Positions 36,269 through 44,045 of a DNA stretch of 64,000 nucleotides are shown in pieces. Each line of letters begins with the position of its first letter. The stretch's first letter is position 1. The DNA lies in the NCBI RefSeq assembly GCF_000721605.1, contig NZ_JOIZ01000004.1, positions 1-64,000 of the forward strand, written 5' to 3'. Origin of the DNA: Streptomyces sp. NRRL S-37 (GTDB lineage: Bacteria > Actinomycetota > Actinomycetes > Streptomycetales > Streptomycetaceae). Below the pieces are notes generated by a model, which saw only the letters and a program-made list of their open reading frames with translations, did not search any database and was not told the origin of the DNA. The translations under genes were made by a program, and so were the position numbers.

Positions 36269-37204
36269 ATGACCACATTGCGACAGACCATGACCAGGGG
36301 AGTGTTCGCGGCGGCTGCCGCCACGGGCATTCTGTCCCTGTACGGCACCCCCGCCGTCGCCGACTCGTTCGACACGGGCGCCACCGAGGGCCTCTCGAAC
36401 GTGCTGGCCGAGAACAAGGCCAAGGCGCCGGTCACGGCGCCGGTGAACCTGTGCCACAACACTCTCGGTGCCGTCGCGGCGTTCAACGAGACACACGACA
36501 ACTCCTGCGGCAACACCTCGCACCAGGACGAGGACCGGTCGTCCGGGGCCGCGCACCACGACTCCACCGACCACGACGGTGAGAACGCGGCCGACAGCGG
36601 CAGGCGCTCCTCCGGATGGCTGAGCGGGAACAAGGCCGAGGTGCCGGTCACGGCGCCGGTGAACCTGTGCCACAACGCGCTCTACGGTGTCGCGGCGTTC
36701 AACGAGACGCACGACAACTCCTGCGGCAACACCTCGCACCAGGACGAGGACCGGTCGTCCGGGGCCACGCACCACGACTCCACCGGCCACTACGGCGAGG
36801 ACGCGGGCTACGGCACCGAGGGCTCCTACGGAGCGCTGAACGGGAACGAGGTCCGTGTCCCGGTCCACGTGCCGGTGAACACGTGCGACAACGACATTGC
36901 CCTGATCGCGCTGTTCAACGACTCCTACGGCAACAGCTGCGGCAACTACGGCGGTTACGGCGGCTACGGCGAGGAGGACGAGCCCGAGAAGGAGACGCCT
37001 CCGCCCACCCACGTCAAGCTGCCTCCCGCCCACGAGGTCGAGAAGCCCCCGGCCGAGGAGTCGGAAGTGCCCGGCAACCCGCCGCACCTGGCCGAGACCG
37101 GCAGCGACGGCATGATCGCCGCCGCGGCGGCCGGCGCCGTCCTGATCACCAGCGGCGCGATGGTCTACCGCCGCAGCCGCGGCCGCACCGCCTTCCGCCG
37201 CTGA
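36269..37204 (+). CDS. Long chaplin with three chaplin domains and LAETG sortase signal
   Basis: 311 residues from ATG at 36269 with AGGAAG adjoining. An N-terminal Sec signal (VFAAAAATGILSLYGTPAVA) is followed by three chaplin (DUF320) domains, each with two Cys, at about residues 50-85, 122-157 and 191-226 (APVNLCHNTLGAVAAFNETH, APVNLCHNALYGVAAFNETH, VPVNTCDNDIALIALFNDSY). Acidic His/Asp/Ser linkers separate them. The end has a Pro-rich wall-spanning region, LAETG at 274-278, a helix and a basic tail. It is therefore anchored to peptidoglycan by a class E sortase. Chaplins coat aerial hyphae. Known long chaplins (ChpA-C) have two domains, so three is unusual. Confidence 0.9.
   Translation: MTTLRQTMTRGVFAAAAATGILSLYGTPAVADSFDTGATEGLSNVLAENKAKAPVTAPVNLCHNTLGAVAAFNETHDNSCGNTSHQDEDRSSGAAHHDSTDHDGENAADSGRRSSGWLSGNKAEVPVTAPVNLCHNALYGVAAFNETHDNSCGNTSHQDEDRSSGATHHDSTGHYGEDAGYGTEGSYGALNGNEVRVPVHVPVNTCDNDIALIALFNDSYGNSCGNYGGYGGYGEEDEPEKETPPPTHVKLPPAHEVEKPPAEESEVPGNPPHLAETGSDGMIAAAAAGAVLITSGAMVYRRSRGRTAFRR
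36413..36785 (+). repeat. 216-bp in-frame tandem duplication inside the chaplin gene
   Basis: Bases 36413-36569 recur at 36629-36785, offset by exactly 216 bp (72 codons), with only scattered differences. The copy covers a chaplin domain and its linker (start AACAAGGCC, end CACCACGACTCCACCG). The third chaplin domain is much more divergent, so the first two arose by a recent duplication. Confidence 0.85.
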
Positions 37205-37281
37205 GTCACTGAGGCGTTGAGGCGTTGAGGCGCTGAGCCGCCGGCCGCCGGGCCCGCCCCACCCGGCAGCCGTGCCCGTAC

Positions 37282-37327
37282 GACGACGCGTCCCCCGGAC
37301 CGAGACCGGTCCGGGGGACGCGTCGTC
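37282..37327. terminator. Long hairpin terminator after the chaplin gene
   Basis: Perfect 21-bp arms (37282-37302 and 37307-37327) with a 4-nt loop AGAC. It lies between the chaplin gene and the convergent flavoprotein gene and could serve both. It is the longest perfect stem in the window. Confidence 0.85.
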
Positions 37328-37335
37328 GACGCCCG

Positions 37336-38604
37336 TCAGCCGTTCACCGGTGATGGCGCCCCGCTGCGGCTGCCGCCGCCCGGCACGGGGACCGTCCCGC
37401 GCACCGGCGTCGACCCCAGCCGCCGGCGCACCCCCTGGACCAGCGTCGACGCCGTGAACGTCGCGCCGTGCACGAAACGCATCGCCGGGCCGAAGCCGGA
37501 CGCGGTCACCAGGCCCGCCAGGAACAGCCCCGGATGCGACGACTCGAAGCTGTGGCCGAGCGCCGGGGAACCGTCCGGCAGCACCGCCAGCGCCCCGCGC
37601 AGCTCGGCGGAGAGCAGACCGAGCCGGTCGCGGTGCGCCTTGAACCCGGTGGCGGCGATGACGTGTTCGGTCTCCAGGGAACGCCGGGAGCCGTCACGGC
37701 CGGTCAGGTCCAGGCGCAGCCCGCCCGGCACCGCGGCGGCCGCGGTGACCTCCTGGCCCGGCAGCAGGTCCACCGCCCGCTCCACCCGGTCCCGCACCCA
37801 CCACGCGCCCGCGGGACCCAGCGCCGTGGCCGCGATCCGCGACCGGGACGTCTGCGGCAGCCGCCGGAAGAGGCCGGGGCGCTCGGCGTAGAACCAGTTC
37901 CGCCAGCCGGGCCCGAGACCGCTGTGCGGTGAGCGGACCGACTGCCACCACGGGCGCTCCCAGGCCGGCGGCACATCGTTCCACCGCAGCCGCTCCGCCC
38001 GCGCCAGCACCCGTACCCGCGTGCCCTGTTCGGCGAGGAGCGCCGCCGTCTCCAGGGCCGCCTGGCCGCCGCCGATCACCGTGACGTCCTTGCCCTGGAA
38101 GTGCCCCAGGTCGCTGTGGTGACTGCTGTGCGTCACCAGTGTGGGGTGCAGCCCGCGCAGGGTCGGCGGCACCTCGATGAACGGCATCACCCCGACCGCC
38201 AGCGCCACCGTCCGCGTGTGCAGCGCCTGCCCGTCCTCGGTGACCGCCGTGAACCCGTCGGCGCCGGACGAGATCCGGGTGATCATGCGCTCGTCCACCT
38301 CCGGCACGGCGTTGCGGGCGAACCACAGGCCGTACGACGCGAACGCCTCCACCGGGATCGGGTGTGCGTGACGCGCCGTCAGGCCCTGCTCGGCGCAGTA
38401 CACGTCCAGCCGCCAGCTCCCGCCGGGATCGGACAGGTTGGACGCCCACGGCTCCGACTTCAGGAACATGCCGCCGGGCATGTGGTCCCGCCAGGACGCC
38501 ATGGGCCGGCCGAACACACGCAGGTTCAGTCCGGCGGCCGCGGCGTGGGACGCGATCGACAGACCGTACGGACCGGCGCCCACCACCAGAAGGTCGTACA
38601 TCAT
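37336..38604 (-). CDS. FAD/NAD(P)-binding flavoprotein, monooxygenase/lysine-hydroxylase-like
   Basis: 422 residues. It begins MMYDLLVVGAGPYGLSIASH, an FAD-binding GXGXXG fold. A second dinucleotide site VTVIGGGQAALETAALLAEQ lies near residue 170, and an ATGFKAHRD motif near residue 320 is typical of N-hydroxylating and Baeyer-Villiger-type flavoproteins. FxxxEPWASNLSDPGGSWRL near residue 45 fits substrate-handling regions of that group. The start ATG overlaps the stop of the ATP-grasp gene (TGATG), so they are made together. The substrate is unknown; context suggests modification of a cell-surface polymer or a small metabolite. Confidence 0.85.
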   Translation of the reverse strand: MMYDLLVVGAGPYGLSIASHAAAAGLNLRVFGRPMASWRDHMPGGMFLKSEPWASNLSDPGGSWRLDVYCAEQGLTARHAHPIPVEAFASYGLWFARNAVPEVDERMITRISSGADGFTAVTEDGQALHTRTVALAVGVMPFIEVPPTLRGLHPTLVTHSSHHSDLGHFQGKDVTVIGGGQAALETAALLAEQGTRVRVLARAERLRWNDVPPAWERPWWQSVRSPHSGLGPGWRNWFYAERPGLFRRLPQTSRSRIAATALGPAGAWWVRDRVERAVDLLPGQEVTAAAAVPGGLRLDLTGRDGSRRSLETEHVIAATGFKAHRDRLGLLSAELRGALAVLPDGSPALGHSFESSHPGLFLAGLVTASGFGPAMRFVHGATFTASTLVQGVRRRLGSTPVRGTVPVPGGGSRSGAPSPVNG

Positions 38605-39899
38605 CAGCTGCTCGCTTTCTCGTTGTCGGCCGGGGAGGTCGGGGAGGTCGGGGAGGGGGCGGCCACCCGGGAGACCGGCTGGGAGACCGCCCGGGGGATC
38701 GAGCGGGGCGCCGGTGCGGGGATCGCCGTGCCCAGCCGCTGCCGCAGCCGGCCGGACACATGGCGGGCCCACAGGGCCCACATCGCCCATCCGGGCGCGC
38801 GGTCGTCCCTGGCGTACCAGGCCAGTTCGCGTCCGCCTGGCGGTGTACGCAGTGCGGCGAACGGCGCGTAGTTCTCCACCACGAACGACCGCCCGGCCAC
38901 CGGATCCCCCTCCGGCAGCGGCCGTCCGGTCAGATCCAGGTGCAGGGCGCGTACGACGTCCAGCCCCGCGCTGTCCGCGAACAGCCGGAACTGCGCGCCG
39001 GGGCGCGGATTGAAGTCGAGGAGGTGGTAGCGGCCGGTCGTGCCGCAGCGGCGGAAGTCCAGGTCGAAGACGCCGCGGTAGCCGAGTGCGCCGGTGATCC
39101 GTTCGGCGAGCGCCCGGACCTCGGGGTTGGGGGTCCAGTGGCCCACCGCGGTCAGTCCCGCGCCGCGCGGCCAGGACAGCCGCTTGCGGCCCGGACCGCC
39201 GGCGCGTACGGCGCCCGTACGGTCGGCGTAGCCGTGGAAGAACCAGTCCCGGTCCTCGCCCGGCGGCAGATACGCCTGGAGCAGCAGCGGGCTGCCCGCC
39301 TCCGCGGTGCGCGCGTGCAGCTCCCGGGCCTGCCGTGCGGTGTGCACCAGCTGGGTGCTGCGCAGTCCGCCACCGGCCGGCAGCAGCCAGGGGCGGCTCC
39401 ACTTCGCGACCAGCGGCAGTCCGAGCCGGTGGGCGTCGTCGGCGGCCCGCCGCGGGCTGTCCGGGACGAGCGTGAGCGGGTGCGGAACGTCCGCGGCGGC
39501 GCACACGGCGGCCAGTTCCGCCTTGTCGGCGACGCGTTCGGCCAGCGTGGCCGGCGTCTCGGGCAGCAGATAGGAGGAGGCGAGGTCGTCCCGCAGCCGG
39601 CCCGCGGCGATCGCGGTGGCGTCGTCCAGCGGGATCAGTACGGCGGGGCGCCCCACCCGGCCGGCCACCCGGCGCAGCACGTCGAGGATCTGCCGCGCGG
39701 ATGCCCCCGGTGGCGGCGGGGAATGCATGTGGTGGACATAACGTGAGCGGCGAACGGGACTTCCCGTGGAATCGGCGACGACATGCACCTCCACTCCCGC
39801 CCTGCCGAGCGACCGTACGGCCCCCAGTGTTCCGTGGTGAAAGGGATTCCGGTCGGTCCGCAGCAGTACGGCGGGGACACGGGTGTCGAGCAGCGACAC
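38604..39899 (-). CDS. ATP-grasp-domain ligase-like protein
   Basis: 431 residues from GTG at 39899 (GAGGAAAG upstream). It opens VPAVLLRTDRNPFHHGTLGA with a Rossmann-like pre-ATP-grasp part (VEVHVVADSTGSPVRRSRYV). The ATP-grasp region runs from about 120 to 320 (DKAELAAVCAAADVPHPLTL, LPLVAKWSRPW, YRGVFDLDF, HLLDFNPRPGAQFRLF with the Mg-binding Asp and Asn). A disordered Pro/Ser tail follows. Such enzymes join a carboxylate to an amine or thiol using ATP. It is divergent from the GH26-like gene and coupled to the flavoprotein. The substrate is unknown; linkage to the polysaccharide locus is inference. Confidence 0.82.
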   Translation of the reverse strand: MSLLDTRVPAVLLRTDRNPFHHGTLGAVRSLGRAGVEVHVVADSTGSPVRRSRYVHHMHSPPPPGASARQILDVLRRVAGRVGRPAVLIPLDDATAIAAGRLRDDLASSYLLPETPATLAERVADKAELAAVCAAADVPHPLTLVPDSPRRAADDAHRLGLPLVAKWSRPWLLPAGGGLRSTQLVHTARQARELHARTAEAGSPLLLQAYLPPGEDRDWFFHGYADRTGAVRAGGPGRKRLSWPRGAGLTAVGHWTPNPEVRALAERITGALGYRGVFDLDFRRCGTTGRYHLLDFNPRPGAQFRLFADSAGLDVVRALHLDLTGRPLPEGDPVAGRSFVVENYAPFAALRTPPGGRELAWYARDDRAPGWAMWALWARHVSGRLRQRLGTAIPAPAPRSIPRAVSQPVSRVAAPSPTSPTSPADNEKASS

Positions 39900-40071
39900 G
39901 AAAACTCACTTTCCTCTGGTACCGGCTCACCCGCACGGGCGAGCCCGGCACTCGAAAGCCGCAGTGATATTGGCACCGTCGTATGTCCTGTGCCTGAATT
40001 CATATGACTGTTCGTCAAGAGCTCGGACGCCAGGCAGAAGGCGGACACGAAATGAGAAAGAGGAGCAGCCC

Positions 40072-41391
40072 ATGGCCCCACAGCACAGGCGGGTCCGGTC
40101 CCGCGGGATGGCCGTGGGCGCGGCGGCGCTCGCCGTGTCCGCCGCCCTGGCGGCCGGTCCCGCGCCGGGGACGGCGCCGGCCGACGACTCCCGTCCGGCG
40201 GTGCCGGCCCCGGGCGGGCCCGTGGTCACCCCCACGGTCCCCGCGGTCCCCGTGACCACAAAGGCCCCGGACGTCCCAGACGTCCCAGACGTCCCGGACG
40301 TCGGCTTCCCGTCGGTCTCCGTGCCGGCCCCGCCGGTGCCGCTCCGCGACATCCCGGCCTTCGGCGCCTTCCTCGCCTCCGACGCGCGCGGAGTGGCCCG
40401 CATGGAGCAGCTCAGCCACTGGCTGGGCGGTGCCGAGCTGCGCGTCGGCCACACCTACCTGCCCGGCAACCACTGGAGCGACATCGAGGGGGACATCGGC
40501 TTCCTCGAGTCGTGGGCGCGCTGGCGCAACGCCGAGGACGACCGGATGCTCGTCCTCAACGTCCCCCTGCAGGAGCGCAACGAGGAGGGCGTTCCCGACC
40601 ACGAGGTCCGGCAGCTGCTGCGGCGGGGCGCCGCGGGGGAGTTCGACCACCACTTCCGTGCCCTCGCCGAGCGGCTGGTCGCGCTGAAGGTGCCGGACAC
40701 GGTCCTGGTGCTCGGCTGGGAGATGAACGGCGTCACCTACACCCACCGCTGCGGCCCCGACCCGGAATCCTGGAAGAAATACTGGAACCGGATCGTCAGG
40801 ACCATGCGCGCGGTACCGGGACAGGAATTCCGGTTCGACTTCACACCGAGCCGCGGCCGGGACGCCGTTCCCTGGACCCGCTGTTACCCCGGGGACGACA
40901 CGGTCGACATCATCGGCATGGATTCCTACGACCAGCCGGCCGGGCACTCCTTCGACGAACAGGTGGGGGAACCGTACGGACTCCAGGCCCATGTGGATTT
41001 TGCGAAGGCCCACGGAAAACCGATCTCCTATCCCGAATGGGGGCTTTTCCGCAACGGCGACAATCCCGAGTACATGCGGCGCATGCTCGCGTGGATCGAC
41101 GAACACAAGCCGCTCTACAACACGCTCACCGACTACTGCCCGCACGGGGTGTGGCAGTGCGACGACAATCCGGACTCGTCCCGCGTCTACCGGTCCGTCC
41201 TCTCCGGCCGCACCCACGAGGAGGAACCGGACACCACGCCGCAGACCCCGGCACCCGCTCCCGCACCGGCCACGCCCGAGCCCCCGCTGCCGCCGGAGAA
41301 CTGCTCCCCGCTGGACCTGGGCCAGTGGGTGGAGTACTGGCTCGGCGGAAGGCTCTGCCTCCGCTTCGACTGGTGGTCGCGCACCCGTTAG
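40072..41391 (+). CDS. Secreted GH26-like glycoside hydrolase
   Basis: 439 residues from ATG at 40072 (AAAGAGGAGC upstream). There is a signal peptide (residues 1-35; GMAVGAAALAVSAALAAG), then a Pro/Val linker with DVPDVPDVPDVG. The catalytic barrel spans about 95-375. LGWEMNG carries the acid/base Glu217 and ISYPEWG the nucleophile Glu322, which match the two Glu of GH26 mannanase-type enzymes. The C-terminal part is Pro-rich and ends in a Cys-containing segment. It is exported and likely cuts a beta-linked polysaccharide. It lies inside the exopolysaccharide locus, so it may trim or release the polymer made there. Confidence 0.85.
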   Translation: MAPQHRRVRSRGMAVGAAALAVSAALAAGPAPGTAPADDSRPAVPAPGGPVVTPTVPAVPVTTKAPDVPDVPDVPDVGFPSVSVPAPPVPLRDIPAFGAFLASDARGVARMEQLSHWLGGAELRVGHTYLPGNHWSDIEGDIGFLESWARWRNAEDDRMLVLNVPLQERNEEGVPDHEVRQLLRRGAAGEFDHHFRALAERLVALKVPDTVLVLGWEMNGVTYTHRCGPDPESWKKYWNRIVRTMRAVPGQEFRFDFTPSRGRDAVPWTRCYPGDDTVDIIGMDSYDQPAGHSFDEQVGEPYGLQAHVDFAKAHGKPISYPEWGLFRNGDNPEYMRRMLAWIDEHKPLYNTLTDYCPHGVWQCDDNPDSSRVYRSVLSGRTHEEEPDTTPQTPAPAPAPATPEPPLPPENCSPLDLGQWVEYWLGGRLCLRFDWWSRTR

Positions 41392-41407
41392 GGCCGCCCC
41401 GGCCGCG

Positions 41408-42058
41408 TCACCGCTGCACATCGGCGGCGGTGGCCGGGCCGGGCACCGAGGCGGCGGGGGCGGGGTCGCCGTCCCGGGCGGTCCGTCTCGGCCGGGCGAG
41501 CAGCACCAGGCCGCCCAGCAGGCCGCCCGCGCTCGCCCCCACCAGCGCGGTCACCTCCGACGTCGCGGACGACGGCTTGCCCGGTGTCACCGCGCGCGAG
41601 AACTGCACCAGCCGGACCTGGGTGCTGCCCTTGGTGTCCTCGGCGTGCCGGGTCAGCGCGCGCGAGACCGCGTTGGCCATGTCGACGGCCAGTTCGGGCT
41701 GTGCGGAGGTGGCCGTGACGGCGACCATCGGCGCGTCCGGCGAGGTCGACGTGCGGACGCTGTCCCGCAGGGTGCGCACCGGCACACCGGCCCACACCTG
41801 CGCGTCGCCGAGGACCGCGAGCTGGGTGGCGACCCGGCCGTACGCCTGCGCGAAACCGCGGGCCGCTTCCGGGGCCGCCTCGTCGGTCGGCACGGCGACG
41901 ACGTAACTGGTGGCCGTGTACACCGGGGGCGTGAGCGCGCCGTACGCGCCGCCGGACAGACCGCCGAGGAGCGTGCCCGCCACCAGCGCGGACCAGGCCG
42001 GCAGCTTTCTGACACGGTCCAGGGACGGACGGAGCCGACGGGACGGGGTGTCGGTCAT
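41408..42058 (-). CDS. Wzz-like chain-length/polysaccharide co-polymerase protein
   Basis: 216 residues. An N-terminal membrane helix (LVAGTLLGGLSGGAYGAL, about 25-45) and a C-terminal helix (TALVGASAGGLLGGLVLL) flank an outer domain (TATSYVVAVPTDEAAPEAAR, FAQAYGRVATQLAVL). This is the two-helix layout of Wzz/YveK-type proteins that set polymer length. There is no tyrosine-kinase domain. ATG at 42058 after GGGAG. Last gene of the eight-gene polysaccharide run, 83 bp after the glycosyltransferase. Confidence 0.8.
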   Translation of the reverse strand: MTDTPSRRLRPSLDRVRKLPAWSALVAGTLLGGLSGGAYGALTPPVYTATSYVVAVPTDEAAPEAARGFAQAYGRVATQLAVLGDAQVWAGVPVRTLRDSVRTSTSPDAPMVAVTATSAQPELAVDMANAVSRALTRHAEDTKGSTQVRLVQFSRAVTPGKPSSATSEVTALVGASAGGLLGGLVLLARPRRTARDGDPAPAASVPGPATAADVQR

Positions 42059-42141
42059 GACGGGCTTGCTCCCTCGGAGGTACGGCGGAGTGCGGCGAAA
42101 CAGGGCGAATGAGGCGGAGGACGGCGGACGACGGCGGAGGC

Positions 42142-43281
42142 CTACGGTGCGGCGGCGGACGGCGGCGGACCGGCGACGGCCGCCGCGTACACGTCCATCA
42201 GGCGGGCGGTGCTGCGGGTGATGCTGTAGTGGTGCGCGGCCTGGCCGGCCGTGCGCGGTCCGGGGCCCGCCGTACGGGCCTCGGCGATCGCGCGGGCGTA
42301 CGCCCCGGGGCCGCCGCGCACCCGCCGGGCGCCGGCGCGGGTCCCGGCGGGCAGGTCCTCGATCGCCGGGCAGGAGGCGTAGAGCACGGGCAGACCGGAC
42401 GCCAGCGCCTCCACGGCCGCCAGGCCGAACGCCTCCTCCGCGGACGGGGAGGCGAACAGGTCCATCGCCGCCGTCAGCGAGGGCAGGTCGGGGCCGGGGG
42501 AGCCGTCGGGGACGACGGGACGCTCGCCGGTGAACAGGACCCGCCCCGCCACCCCGGCCTCACGGGCGGTGCGGCGCAGTACGTGTTCCTCGGGTCCGCC
42601 GCCCACCAGCAGCAGCCAGTGGTCCTCCGGCAGCAGGGCCAGCGCCCGGACCAGGACGTCGAACCGCTTGCCCCGGGCGAGCCGGCCGACACCGCCGACG
42701 ACGAACGCGTCCTCAGGCAGGCCGAGGCGCCGCCGGGTGCGCTCCCGCCGCTGCGGGTCGAAGCGGAAACGGTCCAGGTCGATGCCGTTGGGGACGACCT
42801 CGATGCGGGGGGCGGGCACACCCCAGCGCTTCAGCCGGTCGGCCACCGTCGGGGAGACGGCGACCGTCGCCGAGCCGAGCCGCTCGCTCGCCAGGTACAG
42901 GGCGCGCACCCCGGCCGTCAGCCTGCGGCCCTCCATCTGGGTGTCGCCCAGGGAGTGCTCGGTCGCCACGACCGCGCGGACCCCGGCGATCCGGGCGGCG
43001 ATCCTGCCGTAGACGCAGGCCCGGTACAGATGCGTGTGCACGAGGTCGTAGCCGCCGGCCCGGATCACCCGGACCAGGCGCGGGAGCGCGGCCAGATCGC
43101 GGTTGCCGCCCATGCCCAGGTGCACGACCCGTACGCCGTCGGTGCCGAGCCCCTCGGCGACCGCGCCGGGGTTGGTGAGCGTCACCACGTCGCAGTCGAC
43201 CGGCAGATGACGCAGCAGCAGCCGCAACTGCTGTTCGGCGCCGCCGACACCGAGCCCGGTGATGATGTGCAGCGCCCTCAT
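42142..43281 (-). CDS. GT-B glycosyltransferase (family 4-like)
   Basis: 379 residues from ATG at 43281 overlapping the deacetylase stop (TGATG). It begins MRALHIITGLGVGGAEQQLR, the N-terminal Rossmann fold of GT4 enzymes. The C-terminal domain has VVPNGIDLDRFRFD, VGRLARGKRFDVLVRALALL and SPSAEEAFGLAAVEALASGL with the nucleotide-sugar EX7E motif. It would add a sugar to the lipid-linked repeat unit in the cytoplasm. The sugar cannot be told. Confidence 0.88.
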   Translation of the reverse strand: MRALHIITGLGVGGAEQQLRLLLRHLPVDCDVVTLTNPGAVAEGLGTDGVRVVHLGMGGNRDLAALPRLVRVIRAGGYDLVHTHLYRACVYGRIAARIAGVRAVVATEHSLGDTQMEGRRLTAGVRALYLASERLGSATVAVSPTVADRLKRWGVPAPRIEVVPNGIDLDRFRFDPQRRERTRRRLGLPEDAFVVGGVGRLARGKRFDVLVRALALLPEDHWLLLVGGGPEEHVLRRTAREAGVAGRVLFTGERPVVPDGSPGPDLPSLTAAMDLFASPSAEEAFGLAAVEALASGLPVLYASCPAIEDLPAGTRAGARRVRGGPGAYARAIAEARTAGPGPRTAGQAAHHYSITRSTARLMDVYAAAVAGPPPSAAAP

Positions 43282-44045
43282 CACAGGCCCTCCACCGGGC
43301 GCCGGCGCAGCCGGTGCAGCCGGAGCTTGAGGTGCAGGCGCCACGCTGTGTCGTTCTGCCCGACGTGCGCCCGCGGCAGGGCGTGCGGGCCGGTCAGCGG
43401 GCCGGGGTCGATGGCGCAGGCGTAGGTGTAGCCCGCTTTCCGTACGGCCTCGACGGCGCGCGCGTCGACCGTGCCGTACGGGTAGCAGAACCCGTCGGCC
43501 GGGACGCCGGTCAGCTCCTCCAGCCGGGCCCGGCTCCCGGCGACCTCGGCGGTGAGCGTGGCGTCGTCCGCGCGGGTCAGGTCGACGTGGGTGAGACCGT
43601 GCGAGCCGATCTCCACACCCTCGGCGGCGGCGCGCCGGATGCCGTCCGCGGTCAGCAGCGGCTTGCGCGGGCCGAGCGGGTCCCAGGCGTTGTCGCCGCC
43701 GAGCCGGCCCGGCAGGACGAAGAGGGTGGCGCCGCAGCGGAAGCGGCGCAGCAGCGGCAGGGCCCCGGTGAGGAAGTCGGTGTAGCCGTCGTCGAAGGTG
43801 AGGCCGACCAGGTCCCGGCCCTCGCCCCGGGCGCGCGCGGCGAGGAGCTCGGCGACGGACACGCCGCGCAGCCCGCGCCGGCGCAGCCAGGCCAGCTGCC
43901 GTTCGAGCCGCCGGGGGGTGACGGTGATGCGGTACGGATCGTCCGAGCAGTCGCCCACCGAGTGGTACATCGCCACCCAGGGGACGGGGCCCGGACGGGG
44001 CGCGGAGGGTCTGCCGGTGGCGACGGAATCAACGGGAGCGGCCAT
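43281..44045 (-). CDS. Polysaccharide deacetylase (NodB family, CE4)
   Basis: 254 residues. NodB motifs: LTFDDGYTDF (catalytic Asp and metal Asp near 83-84), SHGLTHVDL (metal His pair near 145), and FCYPYGTVDA. No signal peptide is clear, so it may act on a lipid-linked or nucleotide-bound intermediate inside or with its N-terminus at the membrane. It would remove N-acetyl groups and thereby put positive charge on the polymer. Its first 17 bp overlap the flippase gene, and the end overlaps the glycosyltransferase (TGATG). Confidence 0.88.
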   Translation of the reverse strand: MAAPVDSVATGRPSAPRPGPVPWVAMYHSVGDCSDDPYRITVTPRRLERQLAWLRRRGLRGVSVAELLAARARGEGRDLVGLTFDDGYTDFLTGALPLLRRFRCGATLFVLPGRLGGDNAWDPLGPRKPLLTADGIRRAAAEGVEIGSHGLTHVDLTRADDATLTAEVAGSRARLEELTGVPADGFCYPYGTVDARAVEAVRKAGYTYACAIDPGPLTGPHALPRAHVGQNDTAWRLHLKLRLHRLRRRPVEGL

